Shown piece after piece: positions 8,943-18,645 of a DNA stretch of 64,000 nucleotides (the stretch's first letter is position 1; each line of letters opens with the position of its first letter). The translations under genes were made by a program, and so were the position numbers. Origin of the DNA: Brevibacillus invocatus (GTDB lineage Bacteria > Bacillota > Bacilli > Brevibacillales > Brevibacillaceae). The DNA lies in contig NZ_RHHR01000007.1 of NCBI RefSeq assembly GCF_003710915.1, positions 62,001-126,000 of the forward strand, written 5' to 3'. The notes below the pieces were generated by a model. That model saw only the letters and a list, made by a program, of their open reading frames with translations. It made no database searches and was not told the origin of the DNA.

Positions 8943-9555
8943 CGAACGGAACTCCTAGTGAACGAAATAGTATCGGTAACGAATCTGGATCTGGTATCAG
9001 GAAAAAGTTGCCTTTCACTTGATCATTTCCTTCAAAGAAAGCCGTATCAATCGTGAGTGCGAAATCGCCCGTCTGCCCCAGTGCATACAAGCCATAGCTC
9101 AAGATAGCGCCCGCCATATCCACTGCAAGTCCAGGCACAGACGGCTGCAGGTTCAACTGCGTAAAGTCGGCTAATGAAGAAAGATAGGATCCTGTCAGGA
9201 TATTTCCAATCTCGTGCAATGCGGAGACTTCCATCTCTTCCCATTCCTGAACCGTTTTGCTGATTCCCGTAACCTGGTGTAGCAAATGCGTGGCAGAATC
9301 CATATCCAGTATGAAAAACATGTTGCCTGGACTGTCTCCCTCCACTCGGAGGAAAACAGTCACTACTACGTTCTCCGCTCCGCCCACACAATCTGCCACT
9401 TCATCAAAGGGGATAATTCGCACTTGCGGTACTTTCATATCGATTTCCTTCTGCATGAGCTTGGAAAGAGCGGTTGCAGCATGTCCGGCTCCGATATTTC
9501 CGATTTCGCGCAAGACGTCGAACTGAAAATCCCCAAACTTTGTAAAATTGGCCAT
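8929..9555 (-). CDS. cheC: CheY-P phosphatase CheC
   Basis: Dephosphorylates CheY-P and, with CheD, tunes adaptation. 208 aa containing the two pseudo-symmetric active-site helices of the CheC/CheX/FliY family: DVLREIGNIGAGHAATALSK (about residues 14-33) and ALHEIGNILTGSYLSSLADF (about 110-130), each with the E-x-x-N motif. Lies between cheW and cheD. Confidence 0.96.
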   Translation of the reverse strand: MANFTKFGDFQFDVLREIGNIGAGHAATALSKLMQKEIDMKVPQVRIIPFDEVADCVGGAENVVVTVFLRVEGDSPGNMFFILDMDSATHLLHQVTGISKTVQEWEEMEVSALHEIGNILTGSYLSSLADFTQLNLQPSVPGLAVDMAGAILSYGLYALGQTGDFALTIDTAFFEGNDQVKGNFFLIPDPDSLPILFRSLGVPFDGDY

Positions 9556-9560
9556 TATCC

Positions 9561-10037
9561 TTATCCCTCAAATGCATCCAATTGATTGATTTCCTCCGTG
9601 CTCAGCACCTTGTCCAGGTTGAGCAGGATGAGGAGACGCTTGTCCAGCTTCGCCACTCCTCTCAAATAGGCAGCTTCCACTCCACCAACCACTTCAGGTG
9701 GAGGTTCTATCGCATCTACTGGGATATCGATTACGTCGTTGGCGGCATCCACGATTAGGCCAACTTCCAGGTCATTCACTGCAACAATAATAATTCTGGT
9801 TGACTCGGAATACTCACTTTCTTCCAAATCAAATCGCTTTCTCAAGTCAATGATCGGCGTCACGACCCCGCGCAGATTGATGACCCCTTTGACGAATTTT
9901 GGTGTACGGGGAACCCGGGTGATATGTTCCAATTTCTCAATGGATCTCACCTGCTGTACTTCGACGCCGTACTCCTCGTCCTTTAACCGAAAGACAATCA
10001 CTTTCACTTCGCCTACGATCTCTTTTTGCTCGAGCAT
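9561..10037 (-). CDS. cheW: Chemotaxis adaptor CheW
   Basis: Couples chemoreceptors to CheA. 158 aa of a single CheW (SH3-like) domain with the conserved segments YGVEVQQVRSIE, TPKFVKGVINLRGVVTPIIDL and GLIVDAANDVIDI. Sits directly after cheA (15-nt gap) and just before cheC. Confidence 0.96.
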   Translation of the reverse strand: MLEQKEIVGEVKVIVFRLKDEEYGVEVQQVRSIEKLEHITRVPRTPKFVKGVINLRGVVTPIIDLRKRFDLEESEYSESTRIIIVAVNDLEVGLIVDAANDVIDIPVDAIEPPPEVVGGVEAAYLRGVAKLDKRLLILLNLDKVLSTEEINQLDAFEG

Positions 10038-10052
10038 GTGGCTGCCCCTCCT

Positions 10053-12098
10053 CTACTTGATCAGTGCGTTACAGTCGATAATGAGTGCTACTTGTCCGTC
10101 ACCCAAAATGGTTGCGCCGGAAATGGCGAAGACATTTACCATGTATTTACCCAGGGATTTCAAGACGATTTCCTGTTGGCCGATAAACGAATCCACAACC
10201 AGTCCTGCCATTTTCTCCCCTTTGCGAACAATAACCACTGCTACCTCATCGTCGGTTTCAATCTGGTCGCTAGGTATTTGGAAAATCTCTTGCAGGGAGA
10301 CGAGAGGAACGACACGACCTCTGAAATCAATGACCTTTTGGCGGTGAGCCATCATGATTTGATCTTTCTTAAAGACTGCGGTTTCGATGATCGAACTGAG
10401 AGGAACCGCAAATTTTTCATTTTTCACTTGAACCAGCATAGCGGAGATGATCGAGAGCGTCAGTGGCAATTGCACCAGGAATGTGGTTCCTTTGCCGCGT
10501 ATGGAATCAACGCCGACACTTCCACCCAGAGACTCGATTTTGGTTTTTACTACATCGAGACCAACGCCACGGCCTGAGATATCGGAAATTACCTCGGCAG
10601 TACTGAAGCCGGAAGCAAACAGCAATTCGTGAATTTGCTTATCTGTCATCGTGTCTGCAACTGCCTGAGTAACAATTCCGCGTTCCAGTGCTTTTTTCAA
10701 CACCTTGTCCTTGTTTATGCCTGCACCATCGTCCTTGACTTCGATAAAGACGTGGTTGCCGCTGTGAAACGCGCGAAGTTCAATCGTTCCTTCTTCCGAT
10801 TTTCCAGCTTTCTTGCGGTCTATGACGGATTCAATACCGTGGTCAAGCGAGTTTCTAAGCAAGTGGACCAATGGATCCCCAATCTCGTCGATGACAGTGC
10901 GGTCCAGCTCTGTTTCAGCTCCGAAGATCTCCAGATTCACTTTTTTGTTCAGGTCCTTTGCCAAATCGCGAATCATCCGCGGGAAGCGGTTGAATACCTG
11001 TTCGACTGGAACCATGCGCATAGTCAGGATAATACTTTGCAAATCACCGCTGATACGGCTCATATGTTCAACCGTTTCCTGGAGTTCGGTTTTACCGATC
11101 TCACGTGCCAGCTGCTCCAATCGGCCACGATCGATAACCAGTTCGCTAAACAGGTTCATCAGGATATCCAGACGCTCGATATCGACGCGAATGGTTTTTC
11201 CTCCAGCAGCAGGTTTACGGCCTGCAGCAGGTTGTGCCGTCTCCTGCTTTTTCGTTTCATTCACTACAGGAGCTGTCGTCTTGGCTACCGGCGTCTCCTG
11301 GTCTGTTTTCTTAACCGAAATGACTTCAATCAGAACCTCGTGAATTTCCGAGATATTCTGAATCGCAGTCTTCACTTTTTCCAGTGGATGCATCGTGACG
11401 AACACGACTTCAAACGATTGATCGAAACGCTCATTCTCAATCTCCTGAACTGCCGGAGTCGTTTTGATCACATCACCCAAGGATTCGAGCTGGTCGAATA
11501 CCATATAGGCACGCGCTGCTTTGAGCAAGCAATTGTCATTGAGCGTAACTTTGATCCAGAAAAGATTGTTACCAGCGTCCTTGGATTGCTTCAAAACAGT
11601 CTGAGCGTAATCATCCAGCCCGTAATCCCGATCCGAGGATTCAACCGTCGCTTCGATTGCCACAGCTTCAGGCTCTGCAACGGCAGATGCGGCTGCAACC
11701 TCTTGCTGTGCTGAAAAATCACCAGAAACAATCGCACGCAGCTGACGTACCGGATTGGATACATCGGCGGATCCATCTCCGCCTTCCGTAATATGGATCA
11801 CCATGCCCTCAATCAAATCTACGCTTTGAAAAATGACGTCCATAATTTCGCTATTGATAGTCAATTTGTCATTACGGATCAGATCGAGCACATTTTCCGC
11901 TTCGTGCGTCAGGCTAGCCATATCTTCAAATCCCATTGTGGCAGACATGCCTTTTAGCGTATGTGCAGATCGGAAAATTTCATTGACAATCTGGATGTTC
12001 GTAGGATCGTTTTCTAAAATAAGAAGATTTGCGTTAATCGCTTGCAAGTGCTCTTTTGATTCTTCGATAAACATGTCCAAATACTGATTCATATCCAT
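10053..12098 (-). CDS. cheA: Chemotaxis histidine kinase CheA
   Basis: Cytoplasmic kinase that phosphorylates CheY and CheB in response to chemoreceptors. 681 aa. Domain order: HPt with the phosphorylated His46 in RSAHTLKG, a CheY/CheB-binding region (about 190-280), dimerisation helices (about 310-370), the ATP-binding region with LLRNSLDHGIE and GRGVGLDVVKT, and a C-terminal CheW-like domain. ATG 12098 is chosen because GGGAGGTGG lies about 7 nt upstream. The Shine-Dalgarno overlaps the cheB stop region. Confidence 0.97.
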   Translation of the reverse strand: MDMNQYLDMFIEESKEHLQAINANLLILENDPTNIQIVNEIFRSAHTLKGMSATMGFEDMASLTHEAENVLDLIRNDKLTINSEIMDVIFQSVDLIEGMVIHITEGGDGSADVSNPVRQLRAIVSGDFSAQQEVAAASAVAEPEAVAIEATVESSDRDYGLDDYAQTVLKQSKDAGNNLFWIKVTLNDNCLLKAARAYMVFDQLESLGDVIKTTPAVQEIENERFDQSFEVVFVTMHPLEKVKTAIQNISEIHEVLIEVISVKKTDQETPVAKTTAPVVNETKKQETAQPAAGRKPAAGGKTIRVDIERLDILMNLFSELVIDRGRLEQLAREIGKTELQETVEHMSRISGDLQSIILTMRMVPVEQVFNRFPRMIRDLAKDLNKKVNLEIFGAETELDRTVIDEIGDPLVHLLRNSLDHGIESVIDRKKAGKSEEGTIELRAFHSGNHVFIEVKDDGAGINKDKVLKKALERGIVTQAVADTMTDKQIHELLFASGFSTAEVISDISGRGVGLDVVKTKIESLGGSVGVDSIRGKGTTFLVQLPLTLSIISAMLVQVKNEKFAVPLSSIIETAVFKKDQIMMAHRQKVIDFRGRVVPLVSLQEIFQIPSDQIETDDEVAVVIVRKGEKMAGLVVDSFIGQQEIVLKSLGKYMVNVFAISGATILGDGQVALIIDCNALIK

Positions 12099-12118
12099 AG
12101 GTGATCCACCTCCCAAAA

Positions 12119-13237
12119 TCAGTGCAAGAGCTTGCACAACAGCTCAGGAATCTTGTCCAAAGGAGCTACGTTGTCGGCTAGACCCGCTTGAACAGCGGAT
12201 CTTGGCATGCCGTAGACGACACATGTCGATTCGTCTTCAATAATGCTCGTCACGACACCCTTTTCCTTCATAAGTTGCAGACCTTTTGTACCATCATTTC
12301 CCATGCCTGTCATGATAATTGCCCATTTGTCGACATTTGTCAATCTGCTGACAGATTCAAATAATACGTCTACGGAAGGGCGATGACCAGCACGAGGCTC
12401 CTGTTGGTTTAACCGTGCTTGCAAGCGTCCGTTGTTACTGTGAACTTCAAAATGATAGCCGCCCGGAGCGATATACGCCGTACCTGGCTCCAAGAATTCT
12501 CCATCCTGCACCTCTGTTACCTGGATGTTGGATAAAGAATTCAGTCTTTGGGCAAGCGATTTTGTAAAGCCTGCAGGCATGTGCTGCACGATCGCAATCG
12601 GCGCTGGGAATTGTGCCGGCAAAGAAGTCAGCACAGTCTGTAGGGCTTTCGGTCCTCCTGTGGATGTACCCAATACAACAAGCTTGGTACCCGCTCCTAC
12701 GTGTTGACTCAGGCTGACAGGATTCGGCGGTACGACTGGTCGTAAGGGAGGACGAGGTTCAAATCGCGCTGTTGTTTGTGGTACAGGCGGTGTTTCTATG
12801 ATCTTCTCCACCACGGATGTTCTTCTTCCGCGAAGATTTGACGTGGCGGCAGCTTTTACTCGCTCTATTAAACGGTCTGCTACTTTATGGATATCAAGAG
12901 AAATGGGGCCAGAAGGTTTTGTCACAAAATCAAAAGCGCCAAGCTCCAACGCGCGAATCGTGGCATCCGCCCCTTCACGCGTCAAGCTGCTGATCATGAC
13001 AGTCGGTACCGGATGTTCACTCATCAGTTTCTCTAGTGCTTCCAGTCCGTTCATAATCGGCATCTCGATGTCCAAAGTCAGGACATCGGGTTGCAGCTTT
13101 TGGCATTTTTCAATACATTCCAGTCCATTCCTAGCTCGATCGATTACTTCAATATCCGAATCTGTGGATAGAATATCGGAAATCACTTTTCGCATAAACG
13201 CTGAATCGTCGGTGACGAGCACTCGAATCTTACTCAT
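12119..13237 (-). CDS. cheB: Chemotaxis methylesterase/deamidase CheB
   Basis: Removes methyl groups from chemoreceptors. 372 aa: receiver domain with phospho-acceptor Asp56 (VLTLDIEMP), a linker rich in Pro and Arg (about 130-180), and the esterase domain with Ser in GTSTGGPKAL, His in VQHMPAGFT and Asp in TGMGNDG. Lies between flhG and cheA as in B. subtilis. Confidence 0.97.
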   Translation of the reverse strand: MSKIRVLVTDDSAFMRKVISDILSTDSDIEVIDRARNGLECIEKCQKLQPDVLTLDIEMPIMNGLEALEKLMSEHPVPTVMISSLTREGADATIRALELGAFDFVTKPSGPISLDIHKVADRLIERVKAAATSNLRGRRTSVVEKIIETPPVPQTTARFEPRPPLRPVVPPNPVSLSQHVGAGTKLVVLGTSTGGPKALQTVLTSLPAQFPAPIAIVQHMPAGFTKSLAQRLNSLSNIQVTEVQDGEFLEPGTAYIAPGGYHFEVHSNNGRLQARLNQQEPRAGHRPSVDVLFESVSRLTNVDKWAIIMTGMGNDGTKGLQLMKEKGVVTSIIEDESTCVVYGMPRSAVQAGLADNVAPLDKIPELLCKLLH

Positions 13238-13269
13238 AAGCTGTCGCTCCCTTCCAACCTCCTGTTGCC

Positions 13270-14133
13270 TTATCGAATGAAGTGTTTCAGCTTCGCAATA
13301 AATCCTTTCAAACCACTCGGATGAGCCTCTGCTTCCGTGGAACTTTGCAAATACTGCCCCACCAGTCTTCGAATGCTTCGGGATGCTTGCGATTCTGGAT
13401 ATGTAAGGAGAAAAGGACGTTGTTGTTTCACTGCCTTAGAGACATAGGGATCATCAGAGACGTATCCGAGCGAGTGAATGTCCATATTCAGAAAGCGTTT
13501 GGCAACCATCGCCAGCTTGTCAGAAGTCATCTTGCCCTCTCGTTCCGACGTTACCCGATTGATCACCAAGCGTATCTTGATATCAGGATTTCGGGAGTGT
13601 AGCATTTTAATGACTGCATAGGCATCTGTGATCGCTGGAGGTTCCGGTGTAGTGACGAGAATAACCTCGTCAGATGAGAGCATAAAGCGGATGGATTCTT
13701 TGGAAAGTCCAGCTCCAGTATCAAAAATAATCGTATCGGCATACCCATGAAGGGGTTGTAGCTGGTTAAACAAGCGATCTAGCTTGGAATCCTCCAGTTG
13801 CATGATCTGTGTAAAGCCTGATCCACCTGCGATGAATTCCAGATCCCCTGGACCCTGCTCCAAAATATCCCATACTGACGTATCTGGCTCCAGTAGATGA
13901 AAGAGATGCTTCTTCGGAGAAATCCCCATCAAGACATCTAGATTGGCTAAGCCTAGATCTACATCAAACAAGATGGTTTTATGCCCTTTTTCGATCAAGC
14001 CAAGACCGAAATTCAAGCTGAAATTCGACTTGCCTACGCCACCCTTACCACTGGTCACTGTGACCAGTTTCGTTGGGCGTGGCTGATTCGTTCGCTGCAT
14101 CCGTTCGCGGAGTTGTTCTGCTTGATCGCTCAT
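13270..14133 (-). CDS. flhG: FlhG (YlxH) MinD-like ATPase
   Basis: Controls flagellar number and position and stimulates the FlhF GTPase. 287 aa. It has the deviant Walker A SGKGGVGKSNFSLN near residue 27 and the DVDLGLANLDVL motif, as in MinD/ParA. The C-terminal region has a short helix (GFIAKLKHFI) that may bind membrane. ATG 14133 is chosen over an in-frame TTG at 14142 from GGGAG spacing. Starts just after the flhF stop. Confidence 0.94.
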   Translation of the reverse strand: MSDQAEQLRERMQRTNQPRPTKLVTVTSGKGGVGKSNFSLNFGLGLIEKGHKTILFDVDLGLANLDVLMGISPKKHLFHLLEPDTSVWDILEQGPGDLEFIAGGSGFTQIMQLEDSKLDRLFNQLQPLHGYADTIIFDTGAGLSKESIRFMLSSDEVILVTTPEPPAITDAYAVIKMLHSRNPDIKIRLVINRVTSEREGKMTSDKLAMVAKRFLNMDIHSLGYVSDDPYVSKAVKQQRPFLLTYPESQASRSIRRLVGQYLQSSTEAEAHPSGLKGFIAKLKHFIR

Positions 14134-14138
14134 CCATT

Positions 14139-15488
14139 TCAATCTCCCATAATCATGGTGGACACCATTCCCGGTTGGGCCACCATAATGTCATCAGGCA
14201 CGTTTTGTCCTGTCGTGATGTAAGAGAGGGCAAGCCCTGTTTCCGTGGAAACATTCAACATGCTTCCGTAGCTGTGTGTTTCATCCGCTTTGGTAAAGAT
14301 AATCTGACTGACCGGTACTTCGGAAAAATTTTGGATAATAGCTTTCATGTCACTGTACTTGGATGTCAGACTGAGCACCAGGTAATTCACACTGTTCTTT
14401 CCGTGCTGGACGAGCTCGCGAATGCCTTCCACATATTCGTCATTTCGAAAATTACGCCCTGCGGTGTCTACAAAGATCAGGTCGCAATCACTTAAGCGTT
14501 CCATCGCTTGGGCCATCTCTTTCGGAGAAAATACAACTTCCAACGGAACATTCAAGATGTTGGCATACGTTTTCAACTGCTCGATGGCTGCCATGCGATA
14601 GGTATCCGCTGTGATAAAGCCGATTTTGCGCTTGTCCTGCAGCATACTGTTCGCTGCAAGCTTGGCAATCGTCGTCGTTTTCCCTACACCGGTTGGTCCA
14701 AAGAAAAAGGCATATTCGATATTGCGCTCCAGCTTTTGTGACGGTGGCAAATTTGCCGAGAACATAGCAGAGATTTTTTCTCTCGCTGCTCTGAAGGCTT
14801 CTTCTTTCGTCCACTCTTGCCCGGGCCTGGAAGAATCCATCAAGGAACGAATGATCTCTGCGGAGATTTCATCGGAAACCTCTTGCTCCATCAATCGATT
14901 TCTTACCAATTGGACCGCTTCTGGCAACTGCTGGCTCAAATCGTTCACCAGCAGCTTTTCAAACATCTTGCGCATGTCCCGAACTTCATTTGCCAACAGC
15001 TCATTTCCACCATTGGCCGCAGACTGACTTCCTCCATCAATTCGCGAAAGGGTGTTCGTTACGGGTTGGGCTTCTACTGCCGTGATATCCTGTCTCTTTA
15101 ATTCTGACGATCCCACAGCCTCATCAGTGGAAGGCGTTCGTCCCAGAGCATGCTCATCCTGCGTTCTGGAAGCGACTGCGGTCGTAGCTGCGGTCGCTTC
15201 CAAAGGAGCTGCGGTCGGCCTGCGATACGCTTGCTGTGCTGTGTAAGTACCAGCTGTGTTGCGAGACGGTACATCCAATTGCCGATCCGATGCGGTAGGT
15301 TTGTTTTCTTCTGATGCTTTTTCGTCAATCGCTGCGATCACTTCGATTCGCTGTTTGCCGAACATACCGAACACACCACCTGTTTTGATCGGTTTGGAGT
15401 TCAATATGACCGCATCGCTACCCAGATCCGTTTTGATTCTTTCCAAAGCTTGTGGCATGGAATCGACTATGTACCGTTTCACTCTCAC
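14139..15488 (-). CDS. flhF: Flagellar SRP-like GTPase FlhF
   Basis: Third SRP-type GTPase, positions flagellar basal bodies at the membrane. 449 aa: a basic N-terminal B-domain with a long variable Thr/Ala/Gln-rich linker (about 60-160), then the NG domains with [17 protein letters not shown] (about 268-284), DTAGR and TKADET. GTG start overlapping the flhA stop (GTGA). Confidence 0.95.
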   Translation of the reverse strand: MRVKRYIVDSMPQALERIKTDLGSDAVILNSKPIKTGGVFGMFGKQRIEVIAAIDEKASEENKPTASDRQLDVPSRNTAGTYTAQQAYRRPTAAPLEATAATTAVASRTQDEHALGRTPSTDEAVGSSELKRQDITAVEAQPVTNTLSRIDGGSQSAANGGNELLANEVRDMRKMFEKLLVNDLSQQLPEAVQLVRNRLMEQEVSDEISAEIIRSLMDSSRPGQEWTKEEAFRAAREKISAMFSANLPPSQKLERNIEYAFFFGPTGVGKTTTIAKLAANSMLQDKRKIGFITADTYRMAAIEQLKTYANILNVPLEVVFSPKEMAQAMERLSDCDLIFVDTAGRNFRNDEYVEGIRELVQHGKNSVNYLVLSLTSKYSDMKAIIQNFSEVPVSQIIFTKADETHSYGSMLNVSTETGLALSYITTGQNVPDDIMVAQPGMVSTMIMGD

Positions 15489-17527
15489 GAAATGTTCACC
15501 ATCCCTACACTTTGCACTTCAACATGTGGTTCTAATTCGCTGTAAGACAATACCGGAACATCAGGCATCATCCGATCCAGCAGTTGACGAAGATACATCC
15601 GAATTGCTGGTGAAGACAAAATAATCGGTTGCTGTCCGGAGTTTACCATCTTGCTCACCTCAGACGACATGACATGGTAGATTCTCTGGGAGGTTTCCGG
15701 GTCCATGGCAAGATAGCTTCCCTGCTCAGATTGCTCGATTCGTTCGGAAATCGCCTTTTCCAGACCTGCACCTGCAGTCAATACGCGCAAAGGTTGTCCG
15801 GTCTCTGTGTATTGCAAGGTGATCTGGCGAGACATCGCTTGTCTGACGTATTCAGTCAATACCTCTGGATCTTTCGTGTAGACAGCGTGGTCAGCCAACG
15901 CTTCCAAAATAACGGGCAGATTGCGGATGGAAACTTTTTCTCGCAAGAGCTTTTGCAGGACCTTTTGCACGTCACCAATCGACAGAGATCCTGGAATCAA
16001 CTCATCTACCAGTACTGGAGCGGTTTCTCTCACATTGTCAATTAAAGCACGCGTTTCTTGACGGCCAAGTAATTCATGCGCATAGCGTTTTACAATTTCC
16101 GTCAAATGCGTCGCTACAACAGATGGAGGATCAACTACCGTGTAACCGGACATCTCAGCTATTTCCTTATTCTCTTCTGTTACCCATAATGCAGGCAATC
16201 CAAACGCAGGTTCAACGGTTTCTATTCCGACAATCGAATCATCTTCAATTCCCGGGCTCATGGCCAGATAGTGGTCCAGCATGATTTCCCCTTTGGCTAC
16301 CTGGTTGCCTTTAATTTTGATCATGTATTCGTTAGGTCGCAGCTGAATATTGTCGCGGATCCGAATGACTGGTACCACAATCCCCATTTCCAACGCGATT
16401 TGACGCCGGATCATGATGACACGATCCAGGAGGTCGCCCCCCTGCTTCACGTCTGCGAGAGGAATCAGTCCGTAACCAAACTCGAACTCGATCGGGTCTA
16501 CCTGCAGGAGATTGACAACGCTCTCTGGGCTTCGGACTTCTTCGATCTGCTGCTCTTCCACCAGATCTGCCGATTCTTGCATATCGACTTTTTGTTTCTG
16601 TGCCAGCTTCCATCCTGCAAACGTAAGGATCCCCACAACCGGTATTACGGGCAAAAGACCGATTGGAGTAAACAAACCGAGCATCAGGATACAACCCGAA
16701 ACGATGTACAGCAGTTTAGGAAAGCTAAACATTTGCTTGGCAATATCTTCTCCCAAGCCCTCGCCTGTTGTGGAGCGTGTGACGATGATACCGGCAGCTG
16801 TGGAGATCAGCAACGCTGGAATTTGGCTGACGAGCGCATCCCCGACAGACATGGTCGTGAAGTGAGAGGCAGATTCTGCAAAGCCCATTCCGTGAATTAA
16901 CATCCCGATGATGAAACCACCGATAATGTTGACGATGAAGATGATAATCCCGGCGATGGCGTCCCCTTTTACAAATTTACTGGCACCATCCATCGAACCG
17001 TAAAAATCTGCCTCATTTTCGATTTTTTTGCGTCGCGCTCTCGCATCTGCTTCGGTTATCATTCCTGCGTTCAGGTCAGCGTCAATACTCATCTGTTTAC
17101 CTGGCATCGCGTCCAAGGTAAAGCGGGCTGCAACTTCGGCTACGCGCTCGGAACCTTTCGTGATAACGATAAACTGAATAATGATCAGGATCAGGAACAC
17201 TACGAAACCTACCACTTGGTTCCCCCCGACGACAAAGCTTCCGAAGGTCTCAATTACCTTACCACCCTCTCCTTCCGAGAGAATGTTTCGCGTCGTAGAT
17301 ACGTTCAGTGCTAGGCGAAAGAGTGTTGTAATGAGCAATACGGTAGGAAAAATCGAAAATTCCAGAACTTCTTTGGTGTACATCGAGACAAGCAAAATCG
17401 TTAACGCAAGGGAGATGTTCAGAATAAGCAGCAAATCGAGCAGTTCTGAAGGGAGTGGGATCACCATCATGACCACAATGCTTATTACAAATAAGACGGT
17501 TCCTAGCTCTTTATATTTAAATCCCAC
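15485..17527 (-). CDS. flhA: Flagellar export apparatus protein FlhA
   Basis: Inner-membrane component of the type III export gate. 680 aa: eight hydrophobic segments in the first half, the conserved FHIPEP-family segment RFTLDAMPGKQMSIDADLNA (about 137-156), then a soluble C-terminal domain that docks export chaperones. The start is assigned to GTG at 17527 because AAGGAGGA lies 6 nt upstream; reading back to ATG 17545 would put the start inside that Shine-Dalgarno. B. subtilis FlhA has nearly the same length. Overlaps flhF. Confidence 0.96.
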   Translation of the reverse strand: MGFKYKELGTVLFVISIVVMMVIPLPSELLDLLLILNISLALTILLVSMYTKEVLEFSIFPTVLLITTLFRLALNVSTTRNILSEGEGGKVIETFGSFVVGGNQVVGFVVFLILIIIQFIVITKGSERVAEVAARFTLDAMPGKQMSIDADLNAGMITEADARARRKKIENEADFYGSMDGASKFVKGDAIAGIIIFIVNIIGGFIIGMLIHGMGFAESASHFTTMSVGDALVSQIPALLISTAAGIIVTRSTTGEGLGEDIAKQMFSFPKLLYIVSGCILMLGLFTPIGLLPVIPVVGILTFAGWKLAQKQKVDMQESADLVEEQQIEEVRSPESVVNLLQVDPIEFEFGYGLIPLADVKQGGDLLDRVIMIRRQIALEMGIVVPVIRIRDNIQLRPNEYMIKIKGNQVAKGEIMLDHYLAMSPGIEDDSIVGIETVEPAFGLPALWVTEENKEIAEMSGYTVVDPPSVVATHLTEIVKRYAHELLGRQETRALIDNVRETAPVLVDELIPGSLSIGDVQKVLQKLLREKVSIRNLPVILEALADHAVYTKDPEVLTEYVRQAMSRQITLQYTETGQPLRVLTAGAGLEKAISERIEQSEQGSYLAMDPETSQRIYHVMSSEVSKMVNSGQQPIILSSPAIRMYLRQLLDRMMPDVPVLSYSELEPHVEVQSVGMVNIS

Positions 17528-17545
17528 TGTAGATCCTCCTTCCAC

Positions 17546-18643
17546 CTATTTCACTTTCCCCTGCAGCTTGTATACGTACGCGAGAATCTCCGCGACCGCT
17601 TTAAACAACTCTTCGGGAATTTGTTGTCCTACTTCAACCTGACTATAGAGAGCCCTGGCCAAGGGCTTGTTTTCCATTGTAATGATACGGTGCTTTTTGG
17701 CCACCTCCCTGATTTTCAAAGCAAGGTAGTCTTGTCCTTTGGCCACCACCGTTGGAGCACTCATATCGTTCGCATCGTAGCGAATAGCTACAGCGAAGTG
17801 AGTGGGGTTGGTAATGATAACATCCGCGTTGGGTACATCCTGCATCATCCGTCGCAATGCCATGCTGCGCTGCCGTTCGCGAATCTTGCCTTTGATTAAA
17901 GGATCACCTTCAGCTTGCTTGTGTTCATCTTTCAGGTCCTGCTTGGACATGCGCAGATTTTTTTCGTGCTCATATCGTTGATACACATAATCTAGCACCG
18001 CAAAAATAAATAATAGTAAGCCTATGTACACACCGAGCTTGATAACTAGCCCACCCGCGAAGGTAAGTACTGCTCCCAACGAGAGCATCGATAGCTGCAC
18101 CAATTGTTCCTTCGCGTCCCACAGGATCAAATAAGCTACAAAAATTCCTGCACTAATTTTTAATAAGGATTTAAAAAGTTCTACTAATGAGCGCAGTGAG
18201 AAAAGTTTCTTTGCCCCTTTGATCGGATCGATTTTCTCCAGTTTCATTTCCAACGTTTTGGTAGTAAACAACCAACCCACTTGCATGTAATTGACAACCA
18301 ACGCGACCAGAAACGAGAGCGCCATAACAGGAGCTACGATTTTTACCGCCTCAAAAATAAACTGCATGATGATCACTTTCAGATTTTCCTCATTTACCTG
18401 CCATCCTGTGTAGGTGACAAGTGACTCTCTCATGATTCCCTGAAAGGTATCGAGCATCGAAGCACCTAACATAAGAAGAAGGACAAAGAAAGCCGTTAAA
18501 GCTATGGAAGGAGAGAGATCAGAGCTTTTCGCTACTTGCCCTTTTTTTCGAGCATCATCCCGCTTTTTTGGCGTAGCTTTTTCTGTCTTTTCTCCATTGA
18601 AATACTGCAAGTCAACAGGATAGGCAAATTGTATACGTTTCAT
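17546..18643 (-). CDS. flhB: Flagellar export switch protein FlhB
   Basis: Autocleaving export-gate protein that switches substrate specificity from hook to filament. 365 aa: basic N-terminus (EKTEKATPKKRDDARKKGQV), four transmembrane segments, and the cytoplasmic domain with the self-cleaving NPTH motif (ITNPTHFAVAIRY). ATG 18643 follows GGAGGATAAGC. A C-terminal paralogue (ylqH) lies at 57666-57959. Confidence 0.96.
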   Translation of the reverse strand: MKRIQFAYPVDLQYFNGEKTEKATPKKRDDARKKGQVAKSSDLSPSIALTAFFVLLLMLGASMLDTFQGIMRESLVTYTGWQVNEENLKVIIMQFIFEAVKIVAPVMALSFLVALVVNYMQVGWLFTTKTLEMKLEKIDPIKGAKKLFSLRSLVELFKSLLKISAGIFVAYLILWDAKEQLVQLSMLSLGAVLTFAGGLVIKLGVYIGLLLFIFAVLDYVYQRYEHEKNLRMSKQDLKDEHKQAEGDPLIKGKIRERQRSMALRRMMQDVPNADVIITNPTHFAVAIRYDANDMSAPTVVAKGQDYLALKIREVAKKHRIITMENKPLARALYSQVEVGQQIPEELFKAVAEILAYVYKLQGKVK

Positions 18644-18645
18644 GC

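Noticed and set aside
10629-11714. 361-codon plus-strand frame opposite cheA
   Set aside because: Runs through the conserved coding sequence of cheA in another frame; composition unlike a real protein.
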